This document shows, one piece after another, positions 1 through 10,237 of a stretch of 64,000 nucleotides of DNA. The position numbers were made by a program, and so were the translations under genes. Location: assembly GCA_025602905.1 (NCBI GenBank), contig JAHLKI010000036.1, positions 62,001 to 126,000 of the forward strand. The letters run 5' to 3'. The notes under the pieces were generated by a model. It did no database searches and was not told the DNA's origin. It saw nothing but the letters and a program-made list of their open reading frames with translations. Within the stretch, counting starts at the first letter, position 1, and every line of letters begins with the position of its first letter. Origin of the DNA: Phlyctochytrium arcticum (lineage: Eukaryota > Chytridiomycota > Chytridiomycetes > Chytridiales > Chytridiaceae).

Positions 1-2182
1 CTCCCTTGAAGAAGTCGACGGTGCAGACCCCAAACCTGGATCCGGATCACCCAAGTCGGTCAAATCGAGCAATGGTGGGAAATCAAGTCCGAGAAGTAAG
101 GGACGGAGAAAGTCTGTTACGGGATCAGAAAAGGCCAAACCCGCTATTCCGGAAATCACGGTTGATGCTGCTGCCAACCAGTCAACCCCGGATACGACAC
201 CAAAAACACCTTCCTTATCCCCATCAAAATCCAAACTGGCCCCAGACGCCAAACCCGACCCGAAACCCCCATCCCCAACCCCGAAAGCATCATCCACCAC
301 CACGGGCTCCCGCTACACCTCCACATCCGATACGTCTCTCCAGCGCCGACAAAAACTGTGGCTGGCGAAAATTGAGAAACTCGAAGAGGAGCGGATGCAG
401 CGGCAACAGGCCAACCGAATTGTGGGTAAAGTCCTTGATACCCGGAATGTGGTTGAGCGGAACATCAGCTTTCTGGCGAGTACCAGTTCGAGTATTTCGT
501 TGCGATGGCAGCAGGGCAAGTTTCTTGGTGGTGGAAGTTTTGGATCGGTAAGCATGGGTTCTTTATTTTTGCAGTTCAGAGTACAATAAACTAACTGATC
601 TGTTAAATAGGTGTATATGGCAATCAATCTGGAAACAGCGGATCTGATGGCAGTCAAGGAAATCCGTTTCAAGGACGTGACATCTATTGAAGCCCTCCAA
701 CGCTCCATCAAAGACGAAATGAATGTTTTACAGCTCCTGCACCACCCAAACATTATCGAATACTACGGCGTCGAAGTCCATCGTGACAAACTCTACATTT
801 TCATGGAATATTGTCCGCACTCGGTCGCCAGTCTGCTGGAACATGGAGGCCGGTTCGGTGACGAGATGGTGGTCAAAGTGTACGCCAAGCAGATGTTGAA
901 GGGATTAGAGTATCTACACGGAAAGGGGATTGTGCATCGTGATGTCAAACCGGCCAATACGCTTCTCGGTCAAGAAGGCGATATCAAGTTTGTCGATTTT
1001 GGCGCATCAAAGATTTACAAGTCGCAAAAAACGGTGGTTGTCAATGGTGAAACCAACACGCTTGTCGGCACGCCTCACTACATTGCTCCCGAAGTCATTA
1101 CGTCCGAGCCACTCGGTCGGCACGGCGCCCAAGATATTTGGTCCATGGGCTGCTGTGTCCTGGAAATGATTACGGGACGCAAACCGTGGAGCGGACTCGA
1201 TAATGAGTGGGCGGTCATGTACCATATCGGCATGAGTAATCGAATACCACCACTCCCCGAAGCGAGCACATGTTCCGAGGCTGGAATCGATTTTTTGCGA
1301 CAGTGTTTTACCCGTCCGGCTGCGGAACGGCCTACCGCCAAAGAACTCTTGCAACATGACTGGGTCCGCGAGGTCGATGAGACCAATCTAGAAGCTGCGG
1401 CGGCATTATTGGATCCGTACAAGGAAGCTGCCGAAAATGCCCGGGCCAGAGCTGCACTCGCTCAAGGGAGCGGTGACGATGGCTCGCACGGCGACATGTT
1501 GGGCCACCACTCTGGCGGGTTATCCGGACTTGGGTCCAGTAGCTCTATCGCCAGCTCGAACGGTTCACGCAACGGAACACAAATGAATACGGGTGGAATG
1601 GGACTCTTACCTGGTAATTCCCAGTCGCAACCCGTATTTTTCCCGGTCCGCTCGCCGGGGCATGACAGCGCGTCCAGCGCCAGTGATGGAACTACATCCT
1701 CTAGTGCCGTGACGAGTGAAACTAGTGAATCTAGCGATTCGAATAGTATCAAGACATCGGCGGCGGCCAAAAAGACGCCGGCTGCTCCTCCCACAACATC
1801 TGCAGAACCCGCATCAGACTCGTACTTTCCCACCCTCCCTGGAACCGCCGTTACTTCAACCGTCAAGGCACCTACCGCCAACTCCCAAACCTCCTCCTCC
1901 CCGATCCCACCCACCCCAACCACCACCATCGGCCCCATAACCACCTCCATCACCACTCAACCCGCAGTTACCCAATCAGCAGTGGTAAGAGCCGTACTAG
2001 CCGGCGTCAACCCCGGCGATTTCCCTTCCCCCATCGAACACCCCACCTCCCCGTCCTCGTCAACATCAACGACCACCCCAGCATCCACTCCCGAGGGCGA
2101 ACTGGCCTGGCGGGGAGCGCTCATGCGTGCCGTGGCTATTGCCGGAGGCGAGAGTGTTCCAGGACATTTGGCTGATCCTTAA
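1..2182 (+). CDS. SSK2: Ssk2/Ssk22/MEKK4-type MAP kinase kinase kinase, 3' part
   Basis: Serine/threonine kinase expected to head the osmostress (HOG/p38-type) MAPK cascade by phosphorylating a MAPKK. The gene runs in from the left edge: the frame starting at base 2 is open and Ser/Pro/Lys-rich. Exon 1 ends at 547, a 63-base phase-0 intron spans 548-610, and the last exon is 611-2182. The junction falls inside the glycine-rich loop (GGGSFGS then VYMA). The stretch before the kinase domain (NVVERNISFLAS, WQQGKF) is the signature of the Ssk2/MEKK4 family. Visible motifs are the catalytic Lys in AVKEI, HRDVKPAN, DFG in VDFGASK, and GTPHYIAPE. The domain is followed by a tail of about 280 residues rich in Ser, Thr and Pro, longer than expected for this family and of unknown role. 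The N-terminal regulatory part lies outside the window. The family call is firm; the pathway role comes from homology. Confidence 0.9.
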
Positions 2183-2513
2183 ATATTTGTATACCCTAGT
2201 CTTACTACATATGTTCTCTCGATGTTTGTATATACTTTTGTCTTTTTTGTACTCCATGAATCGATTATATCTTTTTTTAGTAAGCTTGGTATATATGAAT
2301 GTTTGGGATGCATATGGACACTCTCGCTGATGCCCCTGGTGCACGTCGTACAAGGCCATGACCGTAATGGCGCCGACCGTGCCGAGCTGTTTTTCGCATA
2401 CAGGTCCGGATACTTTTAGGCAGCTACAGAGAAATAAGTAATCTGGATGGGTAGTGGACACACTTAGAGTGTGTTTTGGGATGTTTTTTCATGGCATCCA
2501 GCAACTTTTTTAA
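2183..2513. other. Gene-free AT-rich stretch
   Basis: 3' flank of the kinase gene up to the target-site duplication of the transposon. No coding potential was recognised. It should hold the kinase 3' UTR and polyadenylation site. Confidence 0.5.
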
Positions 2514-2522
2514 CTCAAAATT

Positions 2523-2648
2523 GGGCGCGAGTATTCCGTACCATGAAAATTAGTATTCCGTACAACGTTTCTGTGAAATGTTCTCATTTGCCTTTTATGG
2601 GCCGTAATATAACTCTTCCAAGCTTAAATTGTCGGAGTTTCCGTGAAG
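2523..2648 (+). repeat. Left terminal inverted repeat of the MULE-like element
   Basis: Matches the reverse complement of 3324-3448. The shared core includes ATTCCGTACCATGAAAATTA and the internal word CCTTTTATGGGCCGTAATAT. A short AGTATTCCGTAC repeat within the arm gives it internal direct repetition. Confidence 0.88.
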
Positions 2649-3323
2649 ACGGTGAAGAGTCCTGAAGTTGCGTGAACTTGCGTCCGCGGCCGCCAGAACG
2701 TCGGTTGCCTTGCGTATATTTGAGCGTTACGATTGCCCTTGTTCCTTACAATCAGCCCTTACCTTGTCTGAGGTACCCTGTGACGTTACTCCCAATAGTG
2801 CGCATAGTAATGAAGTACGTACGGACGGTCCATCTGCCCTTGACCCGCGGCGCCCGCAATGCCGGCAATCTGACCTGCAGTGACAATGCGCTGCCGCACG
2901 CTGCCGGGTCAAGTGAAGCGGCGCCTATAAGGCTATAGGGAATCCTGCTCCCGGCGCACTCTCCAATCTTGGGATCGAGGAGCCGCAGTGTCCAGATCAG
3001 CAATTGCGTTATTCTGACCCACCAAATTGTGCTTTGCAGTAGGCTTACCCCTACCCCTGCCAATTCGAAAAACCTGCCTATCCATAGACTCTACATGCTA
3101 CAGCAGTAAGAGTACTGCAATCCCATCAATCATCGCCCGAATGAAGATTCTGAACCGTAGGTGAGCCTACGATGCATTTGATACATCCGCATCATGGCAT
3201 TCAATAATGATATCATTTCTACCGTGGAGTAGAGTAGATCATGTACAAGAGTAGGAGTGTAGTTCGCGCGGTGAAGGCCGGTCTGAACACTGGTCAGAAG
3301 CAGGGTCAGAAGGACAACAAGGG

Positions 3324-3448
3324 CTTCAAGGCAACTCCGACAATTTAAGCTTGGAAGAGCTATATTACGGCCCATAAAAGGCAAATGAGACATTTCACAG
3401 AAACGTTGTACGGAATACTAATTTTCATGGTACGGAATAAAGGCGCCC
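3324..3448 (-). repeat. Right terminal inverted repeat of the MULE-like element
   Basis: Inverted copy of 2523-2648, one base shorter. It is directly followed by the second copy of the 9-base duplication at 3449-3457. Confidence 0.88.
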
Positions 3449-3651
3449 CTCAAAATTTCTCGGATTTTTAATCAATTTGGACCTGACCTGAGATGGAGGT
3501 TTAGGGTTCACGGCTCTTTCTATTCGGGGGTGACGAAGTATGAAAAAATCTAAGTAAATAGTCAAAAAATGAGGGAGAAAAAACGAAAAAGGAGAAAAGG
3601 GACGAAGAAACTATATAAAGAACGGTGATTAAGGGAGGGGGGATGATGGTA

Positions 3652-4242
3652 TTAGTGGTGTTGAGGTCCAGGAGGGGGTGTACGGTCAATGGGAGGGATG
3701 GGGGTGTCGCTGGGTGTGGGAAAGCGGAGGTCAGAGAAGCCGTAGTGGGAGAGGGCGACGCAGAGCCAGCGGCCCCGTTGGAGGGTGCGGATGAGGAGGT
3801 TGGGGTAGTGGTGGTGGATGGTCTCGGTGGTCTGGAGGTTGGCAGGGTTGCTCACCAGCCAGTTGCGAAGGTCTTGGTCGGTGGGGTTGTTGTGGAGGGT
3901 GGCCGTCCATGGTGTAGTGGACGACATGGACAAAAGTCCTGGGGACCCGACGACGGCGCCGAAGGCGGCGGAGGAGGGTCTCCCTCCTCTTGGACAGGTG
4001 GGGGGGAGTTGGTGAGGTCGATGGTGAGGGTGGGGCCCGGTGGGCGGCGGCGGCGGCGGGCGGGGGGGGGGGGGGGGGGGGGGCCGGTGGGCGGCGGCGG
4101 CGGCGGGCGGGGGCCGGTGGGCGGCCGGCGGGCGGCCGGCGGGCGGGGGGGGCCGGTGGTTTCGAGGTGGGTCGGGGTTGACGGGGGTGGTAGGGGAGGT
4201 AGAAGACCCGCGCCGGGGTGGTGGGTTTGGGGTTTTTTTCAA
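3652..4242 (-). CDS. Possible Pro/Ala-rich hypothetical protein or exon
   Basis: Open frame on the minus strand. The distal part reads like a folded domain (NPTDQDLRNWLV, then IRTLQRGRWLCVALSHYG), while the proximal part is Pro/Ala-rich low complexity encoded by a GC-rich minisatellite with a long G run. Another minus frame over the same DNA is also open because of the skewed composition, so the true frame is uncertain. It could be a downstream exon of the hypothetical gene just upstream on the same strand (4246-4963), with the G run hiding the splice, or a decayed copy. No family was recognised. Confidence 0.3.
   Translation of the reverse strand: MKKTPNPPPRRGSSTSPTTPVNPDPPRNHRPPPPAGRPPAAHRPPPAAAAAHRPPPPPPPRPPPPPPTGPHPHHRPHQLPPTCPRGGRPSSAAFGAVVGSPGLLSMSSTTPWTATLHNNPTDQDLRNWLVSNPANLQTTETIHHHYPNLLIRTLQRGRWLCVALSHYGFSDLRFPTPSDTPIPPIDRTPPPGPQHH
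4035..4170. repeat. GC-rich minisatellite with a 22-base G run
   Basis: An uninterrupted run of G occupies 4062-4083, inside repeated GGCCGGTGGGCGGC-like units. Runs of this kind are prone to length error in sequencing and to G-quadruplex formation. This weakens any reading frame called across it. Confidence 0.85.
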
Positions 4243-4245
4243 CCT

Positions 4246-4963
4246 TCAAGACCTTCTTTTTTTGGTTTTTGGGTACAGAAACTCCACTGCCTCTAAGAAT
4301 ATTTGTGACTGGGTGTCGGCATTTAAGGTGTAAAAGCTGAGATCGATATTTTTCTTGTTGGCGCATAGATCAAATGTCCTTGATAAATTCGTAGCAGCGA
4401 ATTCGCCCGCTTTGAAGTATTCTTGGAATTCATTGGGGCTGAACAACGGTGTCTAAAGTGTATGTCGTCAGTATATGCAGGTTATGATTATGGCACTGTC
4501 TATCCAGATCAGCTCACGCTCCAAGCCATCTCGAACTACGTACTTTGGGAAGGCCGGGTGTTGGGGAGAGTGGTGGTAAGGCGGGGACGGTGAGGCGGAA
4601 GAGGTAGGTGCGGTGTGGTATGGCGGGGGTGGGTATCGGTTGCCGCGGCCAGGGTACATGGGGGTGGAGGTCGAGGGTGGTTGGGGTCGGGCATACGCTG
4701 CCGTTCCCGTTCCCGGTAGAGGCGTTGGTAGTTGGAGCGGTCGCGAGGCATAGGGGGAGGTTCGGCGGCGAAGACAAGGGGAGTTGGGCCGGTGACGGGG
4801 AAGTGGGGATGGTTTCATATGAAGATGGAACAACTGTCAGTGGGTGCCGAATCTCTGACACCACTATGGAATCGCCTTGGGCGATGATTTCGCTATACCA
4901 GGCAGCCCGAGCATCGCTTGCCTAAGTGTCCATCAACCTACCTCGCCGTCTTGATGCAGCCAT
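4246..4963 (-). CDS. Hypothetical protein, three exons, 182 residues
   Basis: Reconstructed on the minus strand from exons 4942-4963, 4544-4863 and 4246-4452. Both joins keep phase, with donors GTAGGT and GTACGT, and a near-consensus branch point ACTGAC precedes the second acceptor. The product begins MAASRRR. It has a long Pro/Ser/Thr-rich segment and ends in a segment that looks globular (NEFQEYFKAGEFAATNL, ending LYPKTKKRRS). No known family was recognised. The alternative is that the third exon is longer and splices on into the Pro-rich frame downstream. Support comes from splice consensus and frame continuity only. Confidence 0.45.
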
Positions 4964-5141
4964 CTCTCGCTGCTGAAAGAAGCACCTCCGGAGCTGAGGA
5001 TAAAATCCTCGCAAACATGCCAAGGGGTGTAGAAACGTTGCCAGAGGATTTTGACTTCGCCCTGGTGCAGCACGGGGAAAGCCCGTTCTTGGATTGGCTC
5101 GCTGCCAATATCCTGATGGTCATCCCCGAAGGGAAGTTCAA

Positions 5142-5727
5142 TTACCGGATTCCTATTTTCGTCTTCGGCAAAGGGTCATCATAGTAGTTATCAAAGGCAG
5201 CTTGCATGTTGTGAGGAACGGCCATTTTTATAGTAGCTAGGAACATCAGGTGAGGAAACTGTCGCTCAGTATAGGAAAATGCTTTGCAAGTGGTCGGACG
5301 TTTGAAAGGAGTTATGGTATGATGAGTATCGTCTTCGTGCGCGCAGTACAAGGTTCGTCGCGGTAGGCACTCAGCAACACCATCCGGACCGTCAGCAGCA
5401 TACTTGATCTTGAAGACCACTTGCACCCAATTGCTTTTCGCCCGGCCAGTAAAGCGAATAATTTCTAGGTTCCGTTTTCCGGGGAATCCTATTTGCAAGG
5501 GCCGTCACTCGTCGTCCCGCACAGGACTGAGGGGGCGCTCTCAGTCCGCTGAGACTGAGGTTGGATATAGTTGCCGCCATAAGGCCGCCTTCCGCCCACG
5601 TCAGTTTGCCTTTGACTGCCACCATTCGCCCATGGAAAGTGGGTTTGCCTGCAGCATACGGCTGTCCGTCTTCAATTCGTTGTACCTTGTATAATTTTTG
5701 GGGCAGTATTTCCAGCACTTGACACAA
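5142..5727 (-). pseudogene. Unresolved minus-strand coding-like region
   Basis: Two overlapping minus-strand frames carry protein-like sequence (for example KLYKVQRIEDGQPYAAGKP, then NLEIIRFTGRAKSNWVQVV). They can be joined in phase by a 67-base gap ending AATAG but with a poor donor (GTCTCA). After the stop at 5142 another frame stays protein-like to about 4940 (VLHQGEVKILWQRFYTPWHV), which needs another splice or a frameshift. No start codon and splice set gives one clean product. It is either a diverged multi-exon gene or a decaying one. No family was recognised. Confidence 0.3.
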
Positions 5728-6123
5728 CCTCCGCTTTGCAACAACTTCCGGGATGCACGGTGGTTCTAGTCATGTTTTTTCTGACGCCATTGATGGAACT
5801 AATCCTCTTGGGCGGGAGTGATTTTAGTGCGTTTTTTGATCCTAGCCGTGCGGACTGTCGGACCGGGGTTGTGGGCTCTTTTCGCGTGACTTTTCACTAA
5901 GCGCTCCAAAATCGTTTCGCTAGCACCTGTAGGGACTTTCCCCGAGCAATTTGCGCTTCGGCTAAGGAAGGATATCGCCGTCGCAAGCGGTCGTAGCTGA
6001 AGGGTGGATCAAACACCACGCGATCAAAGCTTTTGATCCTGGAGAGAGCGACGAATGCCAGGCCGGCCACAAAAGCAGTGGTGCATGTATGTTGCCACGG
6101 CAAAGCCTTCCTATGCCCATTGT
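5728..6123. other. No confident gene; short basic minus-strand frames
   Basis: Downstream flank of YVH1. A minus-strand frame ending at 5897 contains a DPPFSYDRLRR segment, and another ends with a strongly basic tail near 5800. Neither has a start and neither could be joined to YVH1 in a supported way. Confidence 0.3.
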
Positions 6124-7341
6124 TTACCCAGCCCCGATCACTAAATCCACTTTCTGGCGATGAATCGCAAAAGAAGGCGAGATCCATCTCCCACATGAAC
6201 ACGACCGACCTTTCCAGCTCCACGAGCCCAGTTTGGCAGCACATTTGATGTTGGGGCAGTTGATGCGGCCGTCCGATGCAGTATGAATGGCTGAAATCCA
6301 GTTCATGGGTTCAATATGGTACATCATGCACCGTATGGGCCCTGAAGCATCTACAGAAGGAGCATGTGAAATAATACGAGTCCCGGGTACTAGAGGTTTG
6401 CGGCAAGAAGCACATCGAAGTATAGAGTTTGGGGGGATCATGGCTGCCGAGCTGATAGATGGTTCTGATGCTGATGCAGGATCAGAACTGTTTTGGTTGT
6501 TGCCCAGCAGATCGAGCAGTAGCGAACGGTATGTTAAATGCTCTTTATTGAGGACATTACCCATCTCCTCGAAGATGTGGAGTTGTCTCTGGAACCCCGG
6601 ATTTGGACTGTATTGTCTTGATGAGATCATTATTTATCAAGTTGGCTGGAGGAGGGCCTGATTACCTGACACAAGACCGCCTAGATTGAGTATAATCCAA
6701 AGCTGCCTGGTACGAATAGTTTTGATGGGACATCAGGTAGGCGAGCACAAGGGTGGCCGAGCGAGATACCCCTGCAACGCTATAATGTATCATCAGTACC
6801 CCATCCTCTTTCCTGATGTGATATTCGGGGCGTACCAGTGGACTAGAACTCTACCGTTAGATTCAAGTGCATCATGAATGAATCTGTGGGGATGTGCGTC
6901 ATTAAGATATCCAGGCAATGGGAAAATAAACAAACCATACTTGTTGGAAATGTCAAAGTGCTGAATGATGAGAGCTTTCTCTTCATCTTCAACCTCCAGA
7001 ATAAGATACTGCAAAGTCTAGCATCACATTTAGAGCCGTTCCCGCGTGCATGGGGTTTCTCGGCGAGCATCGCCCGTGGGGAGCTTTTACCTTTGGAAAG
7101 AGTGGAGTAAAGCCTAATCCGATTGAGACGACATGGGTGATACCCAGCTCAGAAAGAGTAGGTTGATGAGTGGCCGACTCGCATCTATTGAATGGTTTGG
7201 ACTTGTTGATCAGAACGGGAAAGGGGTAAATTCTACTTTATTTCCTACTCACGATGATAGAAAAAGGTTCGGGAAAACGGCCGACACATCGTTGTTCCTG
7301 GAACATTGCGTGCCTTCGGTCTCCTCTATAACAGCAGCCAT
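6124..7341 (-). CDS. YVH1: Yvh1/DUSP12 dual-specificity phosphatase with C-terminal zinc domain
   Basis: Conserved atypical phosphatase. In yeast it is needed in late 60S ribosome maturation (release of Mrt4), largely through its zinc domain. Six exons on the minus strand: 7253-7341, 7091-7184, 6941-7017, 6836-6883, 6666-6779 and 6124-6607. Phases match throughout and give 301 residues, close to the family length. The spliced active site reads HCVAGVSRS with Cys103; its codon is split by intron 4. The C-terminal zinc domain is complete: CASC, a conserved HIEPMNW segment, then a CPNIKC/CSCGRW zinc site followed by FAIHRQKVD. The start ATG at 7341 is the first in frame. Read without splicing, the active site appears lost, which is an artefact of the intron. 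Confidence 0.92.
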
Positions 7342-8452
7342 CACTCCACTTTTCTATCTAGCCACGGCTTCTAGATCTAGATCATAGATAACGCGAGGGG
7401 TAAAAGTGAAAGTACAGAACTGGATCGGAATTCACCGGAGTTCCATAAGTCGGTAGACCCGGGTTCCCCCGACACCACATACCGTAAACTCCGCTCTTCA
7501 GTCTAATGTAGCTGTAAGTTCCTACTGGGATGTTTATCCATTGATTTTCTATTCGAGTACCGTAGTTCTCTGAGAATACAATCGCTAATTGTGACGAGGC
7601 GACTAATGGTCAAAATTCCTAGAAGAAAAATGAGAAGTCAGAGAGCACCGCCTGAAATCGCCGTTTTACTCTCGTTGAAATCGGTTCAATACCGCCAATT
7701 ATTACTCTATGTATACTGTAATGCATGAGAACTAAATAACAAGCTCTATTTTTAATCGCTGTTCAATGTTAGGATTTGGATTGGCTGCGTTCCCAATAAA
7801 TCAATAAATGTTCCCCACTCACGCGAACAAGCCGTTGTTGCCAGTCACTCATCTGATGAGCAGCCTGCTGAAGCTCTGGATGGACTTGGAAAAATCAAAA
7901 GTACCTGAAAATTTTACTTGGCGCTGACTCTATAGCAGTATTTTACTCGGCGCTCGTCTTGGCGACCTAACCGATCAAGCACCTCCTCTTTCATCTGTGA
8001 TATATGCAAGTTTTTGTTCAAGCTCATCTGCAAGTCTGTGCAAGATGGCTTTCCCAGAGACCACAGCCGCCATGCCCCTGGAATGCCACAACCCTGTCCA
8101 CTGCCTCCAGTTCCAGTCGGTCGGATCGGATTACCTAATACTAAGATGACTGTCCCACTTTTTAGGCACAGTCAGTCAAAAACCGGGTTGCGCTGAGCAG
8201 TTCCTTGGCTCTCAAAATCGAGTTACGGTTACTCCTTGGTATCACCACAAAGCCTTTACCGCTGGTTCGTTTGACCTGGTGTACCCCCGCAGCAAACTGC
8301 CAAGAAGTCCTAGTCTCCGCTGCTCTCCGAGATGCTCGAGTCAGACGCAAGCAAGGACACTATTTTAAGGCTGTTCCGTACTTCAATTCCCCGGACTAAA
8401 ATCATTGACTATCCTCATCATTAACTTGCGAACATCAGACTCAACATCCGTC
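7342..8452. other. Divergent intergenic region
   Basis: 1.1 kb between YVH1 (minus) and the DUF2306 gene (plus), expected to hold both promoters. Short open frames were seen but none looks like protein. Confidence 0.5.
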
Positions 8453-9593
8453 ATGTCAGCCTCTGCTAAACCAAGAGATTCATTACTAGGTCGCATTATA
8501 ACTGCACTTGGTTTCAGCAAGGGTTACAATTTTACACTTTGTGAGTTCTTCTTTCATTAATGCCAACCATCATATCTCGTACTGATGACTTACAGAAGGG
8601 TTTCTCTTTTGCGGATCGCTGATTGGCTTCACCCTTGCTCGGTTCCAATACCTGAACATCAATGGCGTCTTTTGCGGCGGAGGGGCGACAGGCGCCGCAC
8701 CTGGAGAATGCTACCATTACCGGTCAGGAGTTGGCCGCGCGGGGATCATCATCCATCTGGCGGCTATTCTACCCGCTGCATTCCTCGCGTGCTTTCAGTT
8801 TATTCCGATTATTCGTCGTCAGTTCTTGGTGTTCCATCGCACAAATGGCTACATTGTCATCTTCCTCGCTCTTACCGCCAACGTTGGGGCATTGCTCATA
8901 GCCAGGCATGCGTTTGGGGGTGACCTGTCAACTCAGATGGTCGTGGGAGTTTTGGCAATTCTGACTACCAGCTCATTGGCCATTAGCTACGCGAATATAA
9001 AGCTGCTGCAAATCGACCAACACCGAGCTTGGATGATCCGCGCATGGTTCTACTTTGGTTCTATTATCACTACCCGCCTGATTATGATCATCTCTGCGAT
9101 GGTCATTACGCAAAATGGGAGCTACACGCAAGCCCGGCCATGCAGGCAAATATTGGACGTTTTCGAGGGAGACGTTGGCAAGACCTTGAGTCGATATCCG
9201 GATTGCACAAGTGCCTTCAATGGGGCGGATCCAGAACGGATGGTTCTCGTCAAAGCCAATTTCAAGGGAGGCGCTGAAGAAGTGGGGGTATCTTTAGCAG
9301 TACCGTTTGGTGCTGCTATTTGGTTGGCGTTAGCGATTCATGCGGTAGGCGTCGAACTCTACCTGGGCTTAACCCCCCGGGAGAACGAGAGGCTAAGAAC
9401 CATTTCCTATCAAAAGCAGCTCGAAGCTGGCATGTTGGAACCAGGGAGTGCGGGACTGACAGCTCAAAGGTTTGGCGATGCAAACGGGTGGAATCCGCGG
9501 GACGAGCAAGTACACCTCACACCTGGTATCGTCGATCGCCGTGTAGCAGATCATGATATAAATTTGGCCAACAGTCGTCTACCAGTAATATAG
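8453..9593 (+). CDS. DUF2306 multi-pass membrane protein
   Basis: Integral membrane protein of the DUF2306 family, whose function is unknown. Exon 1 is 8453-8540 and exon 2 is 8599-9593, giving 360 residues. The splice uses donor GTGAGT and acceptor ACAGAAG: the nearer CAG would create a stop, whereas cutting after AAG keeps the frame and yields TLWFLFCGSLIGF. Several hydrophobic segments are visible (LIGFTLARF, IIIHLAAILPAAFLACF, GYIVIFLALTANVGALLIA, VVGVLAILTTSSLAISYA, PFGAAIWLALAIHAVGV). The family-type motifs FHRTNGY and QHRAWMIRAWFYF lie between them. The C-terminal 80 or so residues are hydrophilic. It is transcribed away from YVH1 and toward HSP20, with 644 bases before the next start. 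Confidence 0.85.
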
Positions 9594-9952
9594 CACGAAT
9601 TCATCCCTCCATTGTTTGTTTTGCATACTACCATTTACATAACTTAGAGGTAAACCGTTGAAAACAAATGTAGCCCCGCACTTCATATCTACTGCATCGA
9701 GCTCTCTTCCTATTCTGAACTGTACTCAAGATGTATAAACCAAAGACAAAGAACGGACTGACAGACTGAGATGGTCAGTGGACGCGACGCGTTTTCCCTT
9801 CAGACACCGAGTAAAACATCTACACTTGAGGTTGCTTCTTTTCCTGTCAACCTCTGGCGAAGTATGGTGCTGCCATCAGACCCTCGATTGCCCTAGTGCG
9901 GTAGCGCTTTCCGCCTCCAAGTTGACCACTGTCGAAAGTCGACGAAACTTGG
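9594..9952. other. Intergenic region upstream of the heat-shock promoter
   Basis: 3' flank of the DUF2306 gene. No gene was seen. Confidence 0.5.
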
Positions 9953-9965
9953 GAAATTTCTCGAA
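9953..9965 (+). promoter_or_regulatory. Heat-shock element, perfect three-unit
   Basis: Reads GAA-nn-TTC-nn-GAA with exact spacing, the binding site of a trimeric Hsf1-type factor. It lies 122 bases upstream of the TATA box and 273 bases before the HSP20 start codon. Confidence 0.75.
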
Positions 9966-10012
9966 ACATCGAGAGTCACATGACCCAGATGACATTGGCA
10001 GAACGCGTTCCG

Positions 10013-10030
10013 AAATTTTCTAGAGATTTC
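10013..10030 (+). promoter_or_regulatory. Second, imperfect heat-shock element
   Basis: Units AAA-nn-TTC-nn-GAG-nn-TTC at 5-base spacing, with two canonical and two degenerate units. Together with the perfect element upstream it suggests cooperative Hsf1 binding. Confidence 0.5.
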
Positions 10031-10086
10031 CTTGACGCGTTGGCAAAGAGGACGAAAGGGCGGACGGAGGGGGGGTGTCCGGCGAA

Positions 10087-10093
10087 TATAAAA
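10087..10093 (+). promoter_or_regulatory. TATA box of the HSP20 gene
   Basis: TATAAAA, 145 bases before the ATG, followed by a C/T-rich tract (about 10111-10130) and an A/C-rich leader. This is the layout of a strongly inducible fungal promoter. Confidence 0.7.
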
Positions 10094-10237
10094 GCAGGCC
10101 GGGGGGTCGCCCTCCCCCCCTTCTCCCCATCAATCAACACTTTAACAAATCAATCATCAACAACACCAGCAACAGTTCTCTGCTCGCTTCTCGGACACTC
10201 TCAGCATCACACTACAACAACACATTCACCATTAACA

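Larger units (their letters stand above)
2523..3448. mobile_element. Non-autonomous DNA transposon (MULE-like MITE), 926 bp
   Basis: The two ends are inverted copies of each other over about 125 bases and begin GGGCGC. The element is flanked by a perfect 9-base direct repeat, CTCAAAATT, at 2514-2522 and 3449-3457. Long terminal inverted repeats with a 9-base target duplication are the hallmark of Mutator-like elements. The interior of about 675 bases has no convincing reading frame, so it would need a transposase from elsewhere. The arms differ by one indel and a few substitutions, and the duplication is intact, so the insertion looks fairly young. The structure is seen directly; the superfamily assignment is inference. 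Confidence 0.85.

Noticed and set aside
2672..3063. ORFs inside the MULE-like element
   Set aside because: Short, overlapping on both strands and without transposase motifs; the element is treated as non-coding.
5897..6244. C-terminal extension of YVH1 carrying DPPFSYDR (methyltransferase-like word)
   Set aside because: The supported YVH1 frame ends at 6124 just after the conserved zinc domain, and no good donor/acceptor pair adds the extension.
6686..6877. Apparent loss of the Yvh1 catalytic cysteine
   Set aside because: It disappears once the 56-base intron at 6780-6835 is removed; the spliced site is HCVAGVSRS.
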